Below, one piece after another: positions 1 to 6,482 of a stretch of 11,054 nt of DNA; the first letter of the stretch is position 1; each line of letters begins with the position of its first letter. The notes beneath the pieces are model-generated. The model was not told the origin of the DNA. It was given only the letters and a program-made list of their open reading frames with translations, and ran no database searches. This DNA comes from Acidobacteriota bacterium. GTDB taxonomy: Bacteria > Acidobacteriota > Terriglobia > Terriglobales > Acidobacteriaceae. Where the stretch lies: contig JAJZDO010001081.1 in assembly GCA_021805955.1 (NCBI GenBank), positions 1 to 11,054 of the forward strand, given 5' to 3'. Both the position numbers and the translations under genes were made by a program.

Positions 1-379
1 GGCCTTTGAACGACCCATAGATGAAGGTCTGTAGAAAGTGCAGCAGCAGCACGACGATCATCGCGCTGCTGCCGTAGTAATGCAGGCTGCGTAAAAAATC
101 GCCGGCGGCCACCTCTTTGGTAATGTAAGCCACGCTGGTGTGCGCCGACTCCGCCGAGGGAACATAGTAGAGCGCCAGGCACAGACCCGTAATTACCTGG
201 GAGATAAAGATGAAGAGCAGGCCGGAACCGAATATATAGGCCCAGCGCGCGCCGCCATGAACGGGCTCATCCAAAGATGCGCGCATGATGTTGCGTATGC
301 CAGTGCGTTTGTTGAACCAGCTATAGAAACGGGCTGGCATCTTCTTCTGCGGGACATCGGCCTTCACTGGTTCATCCAC
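1..379 (-). CDS. Cytochrome b, N-terminal part (bc1/b6f-type complex), cut by left edge
   Basis: Membrane haem-b subunit of a quinol:cytochrome c (bc1/b6f-like) oxidoreductase. About 126 codons are visible before the window ends. After a short amphipathic start (ARFYSWFNKRTG) there is a membrane segment (YIFGSGLLFIFISQVITGL), the typical ALYYVPS turn, then a second membrane helix with two histidines separated by 13 residues (SLHYYG...LLLHFLQT, about residues 100 and 114). This H-x13-H pair is the hallmark of cytochrome b/b6 helix B and supplies one ligand to each of the two haems. I chose the GTG at 379 because AGGTGA lies just upstream; the ATG at 340 (13 codons later) is possible but has a poorer ribosome site. 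It follows the Rieske gene by 8 bp, so the two form the core of one complex. The rest, including the second ligand pair and the PEWY-type motif, lies outside. Confidence 0.93.
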   Translation of the reverse strand, partial: MDEPVKADVPQKKMPARFYSWFNKRTGIRNIMRASLDEPVHGGARWAYIFGSGLLFIFISQVITGLCLALYYVPSAESAHTSVAYITKEVAAGDFLRSLHYYGSSAMIVVLLLHFLQTFIYGSFKG

Positions 380-387
380 AAGGTCAC

Positions 388-942
388 CTAGCTTAACACT
401 TCACGGTTGGGAACATTCTCACGGAAATACTCGAACTTCACCATGAGCTTTCCGTCCACGATTTTGTGCGGCAGCGGATCCATCCCGCGTGGCGCCGGGC
501 CGGAAACATGCTTTCCATTGGGCTTAAAAACACTTCCATGGCAGGGGCAGAAAAACTTATCCTGGGCTTTCTGCCAGGCCACGGCGCACCCCAGATGAGG
601 GCAGATGTCGGAGAGCACAGTAAGCGCTCCATCCGCGCCCTTGGTCACGTAAACGGTCAGGGAGGAATCGACCTCGCGCCACCCATCCACCTGCTTGAGG
701 GTGAGGTGTTTCAGGATCGGCTGCGACAGATTGGAAAACTCATCCATGGAGCCTATGGGAGACCATGTGCTCTTGGATTTTGCATAGAGCGGATATAAAA
801 CATAGCGAAGAACGGGAACTGCCAGCAGCGCGCCCATGCCCGCGCTACCGATGCCAAGCAGAACTCCAAAGAAAGAGCGGCGATCGATGACGATGACGTC
901 TTTATTGGAAACAATTTTCTGGATCTCTTCCTGCTGCTCCAT
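388..942 (-). CDS. Rieske [2Fe-2S] protein of a cytochrome bc-type complex
   Basis: Iron-sulfur subunit that takes an electron from quinol at the Qo site and passes it to a c-type cytochrome. The 184-residue length is normal for bacterial Rieske proteins. An N-terminal tail is followed by a twin-arginine motif (RRSFFG, residues 21-26) and one hydrophobic segment (about 27-52), consistent with Tat export and membrane anchoring. The two cluster-binding boxes are complete: CPHLGC (114-119) and CPCHGS (132-137), giving two Cys and two His ligands plus the disulfide pair. They are followed by the GPAPRGMDPLP segment typical of the family. The ATG at 942 has a good AGGAGA ribosome site, which overlaps the TAG stop of the upstream haem-barrel gene and points to coupled translation. 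The cytochrome b gene follows 8 bp downstream. Confidence 0.96.
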   Translation of the reverse strand: MEQQEEIQKIVSNKDVIVIDRRSFFGVLLGIGSAGMGALLAVPVLRYVLYPLYAKSKSTWSPIGSMDEFSNLSQPILKHLTLKQVDGWREVDSSLTVYVTKGADGALTVLSDICPHLGCAVAWQKAQDKFFCPCHGSVFKPNGKHVSGPAPRGMDPLPHKIVDGKLMVKFEYFRENVPNREVLS

Positions 943-951
943 GCTTCTCTC

Positions 952-2271
952 CTAAAAAATAAGCCACAAAGCCAGATACACGGTGTTGTTGTCGGATGCG
1001 TTCCGCTGCGCGCCGTCGTAATTGCTGCTGGCGCCATTGAACTTGAAATATCCGGAGTAATTGGCATCGATGTCAATGTTTTGTACCGGCCAGTAGCCGA
1101 ACTGCGCAATGTAACCGCTGGTGTCGGGATTGCCGTTCTCGCTGCCGGTCAGCGGCGCGGGCGCATAGAGCAGCGCATCGCCGTTGCCGGTGGTGGAGAA
1201 CAGGGCCCCAGTCGCGCTGTATTTACTGGCCCAGTGGTAGGTGCTGTCCAGTTTGAAAGTGTTCAGGTGGTTGGATTTGACGCTTGCTCCGCCTGCAAGG
1301 TAAGTGGCGTCCAAATTCGAATTTTCATGGATATAGGTCCCATGAATGTCCAGCAGGTTGGGGCCAAAGGGGCGCTCGTACTGGAAATCCAAAGAAGGGT
1401 CCAGATATGTGTCTTCCGGGCCGGAAACGGCATTGGGAAAGGACTTGACATAGATCCCATAGGTCCCCACCTCAAGATAATTGCTGCCCCAGGTCTGTTG
1501 CCACGCCGCTCTCCAATAGGGAGCCACTCCCGAGATGTTGTATGCCTGGCCGGTCCCGGTGATAGGCGTTGATGCGCCAGCGTGCTCCGAGCGATACGCT
1601 GCAACATCCGCGTACAGATGGTTATCCCACATGCCGAAGCCGCCCACTCCCGCGACATCCTGCCCAAGATTGCCGTTGATGATGGGAGAGGCGAGCGGGT
1701 CAACACCGGAAGAAGTCGAGATCCACGGAAATCCCCAGGCGGGTGTGCTGTTCCACAAATCTTCCACAGTGGGATTGTTGTTGATCGTGATGCCGTACTC
1801 CCAGTCCTTTCCGGCGAGCTTTCCCTGATTGGCATACCGCAGATCGGTGTTGTCCATGCCAAAGTGATCATCGGCGTGCGTGTAGGTAAACTGCGCCAGA
1901 CCGCCAAAGTGCGAGGCATATCCGCCCGCAAGAAAAATGCTCAATTGTTGCGGAAAACCCGCAGAGTTATTTTGCGTGCCCGGCTGATTTGCCTGGAACG
2001 ATGTATTGGAGAGCAGCATCATGGCCGACAGCGGAATGTACTTGGAGAGAAGCAGGTCTCTCGAGTTCCCCACCTTGTCCTTCGCTGTCATGTCCGTCAG
2101 CACATAGCCTCGCAGCTTGAAATTGCGCCCGAAGGCGGTCAATTCCGGAGGGTTGGTGTGACAAACATTGCAGGAAAGCCCTGTCTGACGGGCAAAGCTT
2201 GGGACTGCGTAGGCGCGCTCCAGTCCAAGGAAAAGGAACGCCACTGCCATCAACCTTACAAATCGGTACAT
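952..2271 (-). CDS. Secreted monohaem cytochrome c / outer-membrane beta-barrel, Cyc2-like
   Basis: Predicted porin-cytochrome of 439 residues. The preferred ATG at 2271 follows AGGATGG at a good distance and begins a clean signal peptide (MYRFVRLMAVAFLFLGLERAYA, cleavage near residue 22); an ATG 14 codons upstream (2313) has no good ribosome site. The mature N-terminus VPSFARQTGLSCNVCH carries one c-type haem motif, CNVCH (34-38), followed by PPELTAFGRNFKLRGY. The remaining ~380 residues are rich in alternating aromatic/polar strands, Gly, Asn and Trp, and the chain ends in Phe (LALWLIF), as outer-membrane barrels do. The FARQTG-x-x-C-x-x-C-H lead, the single haem and the C-terminal barrel match my knowledge of the Cyc2 family, whose characterised members oxidise Fe(II) at the cell surface; related proteins of unknown role also exist. 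It heads the Rieske/cytochrome b cluster (9 bp gap). Substrate and direction of electron flow are inference. Confidence 0.82.
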   Translation of the reverse strand: MYRFVRLMAVAFLFLGLERAYAVPSFARQTGLSCNVCHTNPPELTAFGRNFKLRGYVLTDMTAKDKVGNSRDLLLSKYIPLSAMMLLSNTSFQANQPGTQNNSAGFPQQLSIFLAGGYASHFGGLAQFTYTHADDHFGMDNTDLRYANQGKLAGKDWEYGITINNNPTVEDLWNSTPAWGFPWISTSSGVDPLASPIINGNLGQDVAGVGGFGMWDNHLYADVAAYRSEHAGASTPITGTGQAYNISGVAPYWRAAWQQTWGSNYLEVGTYGIYVKSFPNAVSGPEDTYLDPSLDFQYERPFGPNLLDIHGTYIHENSNLDATYLAGGASVKSNHLNTFKLDSTYHWASKYSATGALFSTTGNGDALLYAPAPLTGSENGNPDTSGYIAQFGYWPVQNIDIDANYSGYFKFNGASSNYDGAQRNASDNNTVYLALWLIF

Positions 2272-2274
2272 GAG

Positions 2275-2281
2275 CCATCCT
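2275..2281 (-). promoter_or_regulatory. Ribosome binding site deciding the start of the haem-barrel gene
   Basis: AGGATGG lies on the minus strand with six bases between AGGA and the ATG at 2271. It favours this start, which also begins the signal peptide, over the in-frame ATG at 2313. Confidence 0.6.
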
Positions 2282-2363
2282 ATGAAATCGCTGCTGAACG
2301 TGCCATCTGCCAAAATAAATTACTAGAGAATCGCCCTTCCCGCCACTCTGGGACGCGACTGCC

Positions 2364-4895
2364 CTATCGGGGGAATGGGCGTACTTCAATAGATGCGGTT
2401 TTCCAAATGTCGGTGCAGTATTCGCGAATTGCGCGATCCGAGGAGAATTTTCCTATGCGGGCCACGTTCATTATAGACATCCGGTTCCATCGCTGTCGAT
2501 TTAGAAAGACCTGACCGACGCGGTCCTGGCAGTCGACGTAGGAGCGATAATCCGCCAGCAGCATGTACTCATCGCGATCGAGGAGGGAATCGATGAGAGG
2601 GCGAAATAGCGAGATGTCGTTGCGCGAAAGCAATCCGGAGGCGATCTGATCGAGAACTTCACGAAGCTCTTGATCGTTCTCGTAGTACTGACGCGGGGTA
2701 TATCCGTTAGCCTTGAGCTGTTCCACCTGCTCCGCTGTCAACCCAAAGAGGAAGAAATTGTCCGCTCCCACCTCATCGCGGATCTCGATGTTCGCGCCGT
2801 CGAGAGTACCAATGGTCAAAGCGCCATTCATCGCGAATTTCATGCAGCCGGTTCCTGAGGCTTCCTTCCCTGCGGTCGAAATCTGTTCGGACAGGTCCGC
2901 TGCCGGATAAATCCGCTGCCCCAGGGAAACACTGTAGTCCGGCAGAAAAACAATCTTCAGCCGGCCTGCAACGTTCGAATCGTTGTTCACTACATCCGCG
3001 ACAGAATGGACCAGTTTGATCATCAGCTTGGCCATGCGATAGCTAGGAGCGGCCTTCCCCCCAAAGATGAATGTGCGCGCAGGAATGGAAAGGCCGGGGT
3101 TCCGCAGTATGCGATTGTAGAGTGTCAGAATGTGGAGGACATTTAGATGCTGGCGCTTGTACTCGTGAATTCGCTTTACCTGAATATCGAACATGGATGC
3201 TGGATCGACCGAGATGCCGGTTGTCTCGGAAATATAGGAGGCCAGGTCCCTCTTCACCTCTTCCCGCGTCTCATTCCAGCGGCTCAGAAACCGCTGGTCG
3301 TTGGCATAAGGTTCCAGCTTTCGCAGCTCCTTTAGATCGGTCGGCCACTTGGATCCAATATGCTCCGTGATCAAGCTGGATAGTTGCGGATTGCTCAGCA
3401 GCAGCCATCGCCGGGGAGTAACTCCATTCGTCTTGTTGCTGAAGCGCTCCGGCCATAACCGGTAGAAATCGTGGAAGAGTTCCTCTTCCAGCAGGCGAGT
3501 ATGCAATTCCGAGACTCCATTGACGGCATTACTGCCCACAACTGCCAAATGCGCCATGCGCACATAGCGCTCTCCACTCTCGTCGATCAGCGACATTCTG
3601 GCTGCCCGCGCGTCGTCTTTCGGATAGACGGCTCTGACGTCCGATAGAAAACGGCGGTTGATCTCGTAAATGATCTCCAGGTGTCGTGGGAGGAGTTTCC
3701 CAAACAGCCATATTGGCCAGCGCTCCAAGGCTTCGCTCAAAAGGGTATGGTTGGTGAACCCGAAGGTCTTCCGGGTAATCTCCCAGGCCGGTTCCCAATC
3801 CATGTCGTATACATCGACGAAGAGGCGCATCAGTTCGGCAACGCCGATCGAAGGATGCGTGTCGTTCATCTGGATGGCCCATTGCGTATCGAAATCCTCC
3901 AGGCTGCGGCCGCGGAGCTTGTGGATCCGAATCATGTCTTGCAGCGAGCAGGAAACGAAGAAATACTGTTGTTCCAGGCGCAGTTGCTTGCCCTGTGTCT
4001 TTTCATCGCTTGGATACAAGACGCTGGTGATGGTTTCCGATTCGACTTTCTTATCGACAGCTCCGAAGTAGTCTCCTACATTGAATCGTCTAAAGTCGAA
4101 GGACTCCGCCGCTTGCGCCTTCCACAGTCGCAGACGGTTGGCCATGTTAGTGCGAAATCCAAGAATGGGGGTGTCATAAGGGATCCCGTTGACGACATAG
4201 TCCGGAACCCAACAGACACGGTAGCGGCCCCGTTGATCGTAATATGGCTCCGTGTGCCCGCCAAACTGCACCTCCATCATGCAGTCGGTGGATGGAATTT
4301 CCCATGGATTGCCCAACTGAAGCCATTTATCGGTACGTTCGACCTGCCAGCCGTCTTCAATGACCTGCTGAAACATGCCGAACTCATAGCGGATGCCATA
4401 GCCGATGGCGGGTATATTCAAGGTGGCGAGAGAATCCATGTAGCATGCAGCCAATCGCCCCAGGCCACCATTTCCCAAGCCAGGCTCGGGCTCAGTCTCG
4501 ACCAACTGCTTCAGGTCGAATCCTAATTCAGAAATGGCTTGACGGGTCGGTTCCAGGATGTCGAGCTTGTTGAGATTGTTGGCAAGGTGTTTCCCAAGCA
4601 GAAACTCCGCGGACAAGTAACAGACGACGCGAATGTCCTTCTGCCTGTAGCTCTGTACGGTATTGATCCATCGCTCCATCATGCGATCGCGCACCACATG
4701 GGAGAGCGCCATGTAGAGATCGTGCTGATTGGCGACAGCAGGGTACTTCCCCATGGTGTAGTAAAGATGATCGAGAAATGAGCGCTTCAATGCATCGGCG
4801 CTTATGGTGGCGCGATCGCTCACGATCGCATTCTCCTGTTTCGATGGGATTGATTTCCTGGTTCGAGGTGACTTTGCAGTCTTGGCATTGGCCAC
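2364..4895 (-). CDS. glgP: Glycogen/alpha-glucan phosphorylase
   Basis: Cytosolic PLP enzyme (GT35) that releases glucose-1-phosphate from the ends of glycogen or maltodextrin using inorganic phosphate. At 843 residues it has the full family length. Recognisable segments include the N-terminal YLSAEFLLG and EPGLGNGGLGRLAACYMDSLA motifs, DTHPSI, the SNKTNGVTPRRWL segment, QVKRIHEYKRQ, and the PLP-lysine motif GTGCMKFAMNGALTIGTLDG with the Schiff-base Lys at about 686 (counted from the GTG start). The family often has TGNMKF here; Cys replaces Asn. I chose the GTG at 4895 because a perfect AGGAGG sits 8 bases before it. An ATG ten codons upstream (4925) would place that ribosome site inside the gene. 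It is read in the same direction as the respiratory cluster, 92 bp from the next start; I see no convincing terminator between them. No other glycogen genes are nearby. Confidence 0.97.
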   Translation of the reverse strand: MANAKTAKSPRTRKSIPSKQENAIVSDRATISADALKRSFLDHLYYTMGKYPAVANQHDLYMALSHVVRDRMMERWINTVQSYRQKDIRVVCYLSAEFLLGKHLANNLNKLDILEPTRQAISELGFDLKQLVETEPEPGLGNGGLGRLAACYMDSLATLNIPAIGYGIRYEFGMFQQVIEDGWQVERTDKWLQLGNPWEIPSTDCMMEVQFGGHTEPYYDQRGRYRVCWVPDYVVNGIPYDTPILGFRTNMANRLRLWKAQAAESFDFRRFNVGDYFGAVDKKVESETITSVLYPSDEKTQGKQLRLEQQYFFVSCSLQDMIRIHKLRGRSLEDFDTQWAIQMNDTHPSIGVAELMRLFVDVYDMDWEPAWEITRKTFGFTNHTLLSEALERWPIWLFGKLLPRHLEIIYEINRRFLSDVRAVYPKDDARAARMSLIDESGERYVRMAHLAVVGSNAVNGVSELHTRLLEEELFHDFYRLWPERFSNKTNGVTPRRWLLLSNPQLSSLITEHIGSKWPTDLKELRKLEPYANDQRFLSRWNETREEVKRDLASYISETTGISVDPASMFDIQVKRIHEYKRQHLNVLHILTLYNRILRNPGLSIPARTFIFGGKAAPSYRMAKLMIKLVHSVADVVNNDSNVAGRLKIVFLPDYSVSLGQRIYPAADLSEQISTAGKEASGTGCMKFAMNGALTIGTLDGANIEIRDEVGADNFFLFGLTAEQVEQLKANGYTPRQYYENDQELREVLDQIASGLLSRNDISLFRPLIDSLLDRDEYMLLADYRSYVDCQDRVGQVFLNRQRWNRMSIMNVARIGKFSSDRAIREYCTDIWKTASIEVRPFPR

Positions 4896-4902
4896 GGGGA
4901 AT

Positions 4903-4909
4903 TCCTCCT
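4903..4909 (-). promoter_or_regulatory. Strong Shine-Dalgarno of glgP, decides a GTG start
   Basis: AGGAGGA on the minus strand, with the AGGAGG core 8 bases before the GTG at 4895. It supports a start ten codons downstream of the first in-frame ATG. Confidence 0.75.
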
Positions 4910-4968
4910 GGATCCTGTTATGCACAAACTAAAGATGCGAGCGGTCCGGTATAGCAAGGAAATGCTTA

Positions 4969-4984
4969 TCTTATATATATAAGA
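4969..4984. repeat. 16-bp perfect AT-rich palindrome upstream of glgP
   Basis: TCTTATATATATAAGA reads the same on both strands. It lies about 75 bp before the glgP start, in the stretch expected to hold the promoter. It could be a regulator operator, or simply an AT-rich promoter element (TATATA). I see no convincing -35/-10 pair to anchor it. The 4896-5096 stretch otherwise shows no gene I can support. Confidence 0.5.
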
Positions 4985-5096
4985 CGCATCTGCGGGGATT
5001 CTGTTTTCTCGCTCTGCGGCTCCTCCTTGGAATCGTGGGAGGTTCGGTGTTCCGCGTGGCTCTGCTGGTAACTTGTCCAATCTCGCGCAGCGCTTG

Positions 5097-5225
5097 CTGG
5101 AAATATGTCTTCCCGCAAAAATACTGCCAGTATGGATATTCCAGCCAGCTCCACGCCAACTCTTCGTCCGAGCACGCCGTGGCGTGCTGCAGATATTGCA
5201 ACCCGGCCATTAAACGCAGCGCCAA
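5097..5225 (-). pseudogene. Remnant of an IS5-type transposase, N-terminal region only
   Basis: A stretch of about 43 codons reads RLMAGLQYLQHATACSDEEL followed by AWSWLEYPYWQYFCGKTYFQ. This closely resembles the N-terminal part of IS5-group transposases, which typically has a pattern like RL-x-x-GL-x-YL-x-x-x-x-x-x-SDE, then W-x-E-NPYWQYFCG-x-x-x-F. In intact enzymes a HELP-x-DPSSL-x-x-WR segment follows; here the reading continues into unrelated sequence (QALREIGQVTSRA), and no DDE catalytic region is present. Stop codons lie immediately upstream and the only start is a TTG. I read it as a small fossil of an insertion between glgP and the tRNA-Leu gene. No terminal inverted repeats or target duplication could be recognised. 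The family assignment rests on motif memory only. Confidence 0.6.
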
Positions 5226-5243
5226 TCAGCTTCAGAGACACCT

Positions 5244-5273
5244 AAATAAAAAGAGCAGCTCGGTGAGCCGCTC
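5244..5273 (-). terminator. Rho-independent terminator of tRNA-Leu
   Basis: On the minus strand a 9-bp stem (GAGCGGCTC / GAGCTGCTC, one G-U pair, ACC loop) is followed directly by TTTTTATTT. It starts about 25 bp after the 3' end of the tRNA and would end its transcript before the glgP upstream region. Confidence 0.85.
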
Positions 5274-5298
5274 ATTCCATTGCGTATAAGGTTTTCAT

Positions 5299-5385
5299 TG
5301 GTGCCGAAGAAGGGACTCGAACCCCCACACCCTTGCGAGTACATGGACCTGAACCATGCGCGTCTGCCAATTCCGCCACTTCGGC
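5299..5385 (-). tRNA. tRNA-Leu (anticodon CAG), CCA encoded
   Basis: An 87-nt class II tRNA on the minus strand. The 7-bp acceptor stem is GCCGAAG/CTTCGGC with discriminator A and encoded CCA. The D-arm region is GGCGGAATTGGCAGACGC, the anticodon stem is CATGG/CCATG with loop TTCAGGT (anticodon CAG, reading CUG), and there is a long variable arm (ACTC-GCAA-GGGT). The T loop is TTCGAGT, with two G-U pairs in the T stem. The long variable arm and the A-rich D loop are typical of bacterial tRNA-Leu. Confidence 0.97.
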
Positions 5386-5434
5386 CGATGTTCCAGAGGC
5401 TAGCTGGCCGCCGGGAAATCAGCGGCAGTCCTTA

Positions 5435-5462
5435 CTGTTACAAAGACAGAAGATGCTGTCAA
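5435..5462 (-). promoter_or_regulatory. Sigma70-type promoter of tRNA-Leu
   Basis: A consensus -35 TTGACA (5462-5457) and a -10-like TAACAG (5440-5435) are separated by 16 bp on the minus strand. The -10 lies about 50 bp before the mature tRNA end, leaving a leader of some 40 nt to be trimmed. The -35 is perfect; the -10 matches less well. Confidence 0.65.
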
Positions 5463-5479
5463 CATTTCGGCCTGAAAGA

Positions 5480-5497
5480 AATTCTCCTCGGGGAATT
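5480..5497. repeat. Near-perfect 18-bp palindrome between divergent tRNA-Leu and small gene
   Basis: AATTCTCC-TC-GGGGAATT has 8-bp arms with one mismatch. It lies upstream of both the tRNA-Leu promoter and the candidate promoter of the 5626 gene. It could be an operator, but nothing identifies a binding protein. Confidence 0.35.
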
Positions 5498-5519
5498 GCG
5501 CGCCCGCGGCAGACGCAAT

Positions 5520-5547
5520 TTGCAATCGTCTCGCACGCGAGTATTCT
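5520..5547 (+). promoter_or_regulatory. Candidate promoter of the small DHp-like gene
   Basis: TTGCAA and TATTCT, 16 bp apart, each match the sigma70 consensus at four of six positions. They lie about 80 bp before the ATG at 5626. Confidence 0.4.
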
Positions 5548-5625
5548 GGGATTTCGCTTCTGGTTCAGTGTGTCTTTACGACGTGCCGTGCAAAACCAGA
5601 CCATCCCACAACGAAAGGCTGCTGC

Positions 5626-5865
5626 ATGACGAACCATTCACCGGCCAATCCTGCTAGTATCCCTCCCGAGCTTTCTACGGAGATCCGCCGACTGATGCAC
5701 GACCTGAGCAACGCGCTGGAAATCGTGTTGCAATCCGGATATCTGTTGACCACCGCAGATACAGAAGAGCCGGTGAAGGGGTGGATCGGCCTGCTGGATG
5801 GCGGCGCGCAGCAAGCCCTGAAGGTGCATCAACAACTGCGGGATTATATCCGCGCGCACAGTTAA
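5626..5865 (+). CDS. Small helical protein resembling a histidine-kinase DHp hairpin, function unknown
   Basis: 79-residue soluble protein with no signal peptide or membrane segment. After a Pro-rich start it seems to form two helices: ELSTEIRRLMHDLSNALEIV (about 15-34, running on to LL at 41) and WIGLLDGGAQQALKVHQQLR (about 53-72). The first holds HDLSNAL with His25, the pattern seen around the phospho-accepting His in HisKA-type dimerisation domains and in ChpT-like phosphotransferases. There is no ATP-binding domain, so by sequence alone it is a DHp-only protein: perhaps a phosphotransfer protein, a kinase partner, or a non-signalling homologue. The ATG at 5626 has GAAAGG seven bases upstream. 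It is divergent from tRNA-Leu and convergent with the OsmC gene (30 bp between stops). I do not recognise a named family; the DHp reading is inference from one motif and the helix pattern. Confidence 0.75.
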   Translation: MTNHSPANPASIPPELSTEIRRLMHDLSNALEIVLQSGYLLTTADTEEPVKGWIGLLDGGAQQALKVHQQLRDYIRAHS

Positions 5866-5895
5866 CCCAACCGCGCAGCTCGGCAAATGCCACAC

Positions 5896-6320
5896 TCAGG
5901 CCAATTGCGCATCCAGCGTGATTTCCGCCGCCTTCAGCAGGCGCGAGATCGGACAGTTGACCTTCGCCTCATTCGCTGCGGTTGCAAATGCTTCTTTGCT
6001 CGCTCCTGGAACTTTGGCGCGAGTCGTCAGATGAATTTTTGTCACCGTCGGACCTGTCTGCAACATCTCCAGCGTTAGTTCCGCAGTGGTTTCCAATGAC
6101 TCCGGCGTCAAATTCGCTTTGGTCAACTGGCCGCTGAGGGCCATCGTGAAGCAGCCTGCGTGGGCTGCGGCAATCAACTCTTCCGGGTTGGTCCCTTTGC
6201 CATCTTCAAACCGGGTATGGAAGGAATAGGCAGTATCTTTCAGTACTCCGCTCTCCGTTGAAATCGTACCTTCCCTTCTTTCAGCGTGCCCTGCCAGATA
6301 GCGCTTGCTTTGCGTTGCAT
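5896..6320 (-). pseudogene. OsmC-family peroxidase gene with a one-base frameshift
   Basis: OsmC/Ohr-type proteins are cytosolic thiol peroxidases that reduce organic or fatty-acid hydroperoxides. The main part reads GTISTESGVLKDTAYSFHTR..., NPEELIAAAHAGCFTMALSG and NCPISRLLKAAEITLDAQLA, holding both catalytic cysteines (AGCF and NCPIS) and the conserved Glu-Glu segment. That frame has no matching start; upstream it becomes unrelated sequence. The true N-terminus, MQRKASAIWQGTLKEGK, begins at the ATG at 6320 with AAGGAGAG ahead of it, one frame off. The frames join exactly at KEGK|GTIST around 6266-6272, where one G appears to be missing. Restored, the protein would have about 141 residues, normal for the family. 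The rest of the sequence looks conserved, so this is either a very recent mutation or a base-calling error. The kinase gene upstream is 162 bp away on the same strand. Confidence 0.82.
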
Positions 6321-6482
6321 GTATCTCTCCTTGGATTCGTCGAAGTACGCCGTGAACCTGAATTCGCGCAGCCCACGTGCGGTTGAAACTCCAGAATACC
6401 AGCAGCCCATCGGCGAGTCGAACCCGGCAAAATTGCGGTGCCGACATTCTGTTCCGACGGGTCGCGATGCCTGTCGCCAAAA

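Noticed and set aside
1582..2514. 310-codon plus-strand open frame across the haem-barrel gene and the glgP end
   Set aside because: It is an antisense shadow spanning two real genes and their spacer, with no protein motif.
3681..4526. 281-codon plus-strand open frame inside glgP
   Set aside because: It is entirely antisense to the well-conserved glgP, with no recognisable motif or ribosome site.
4966..5241. 91-codon minus-strand frame overlapping the transposase remnant
   Set aside because: The transposase-like residues are in the other frame. This one shows nothing recognisable.
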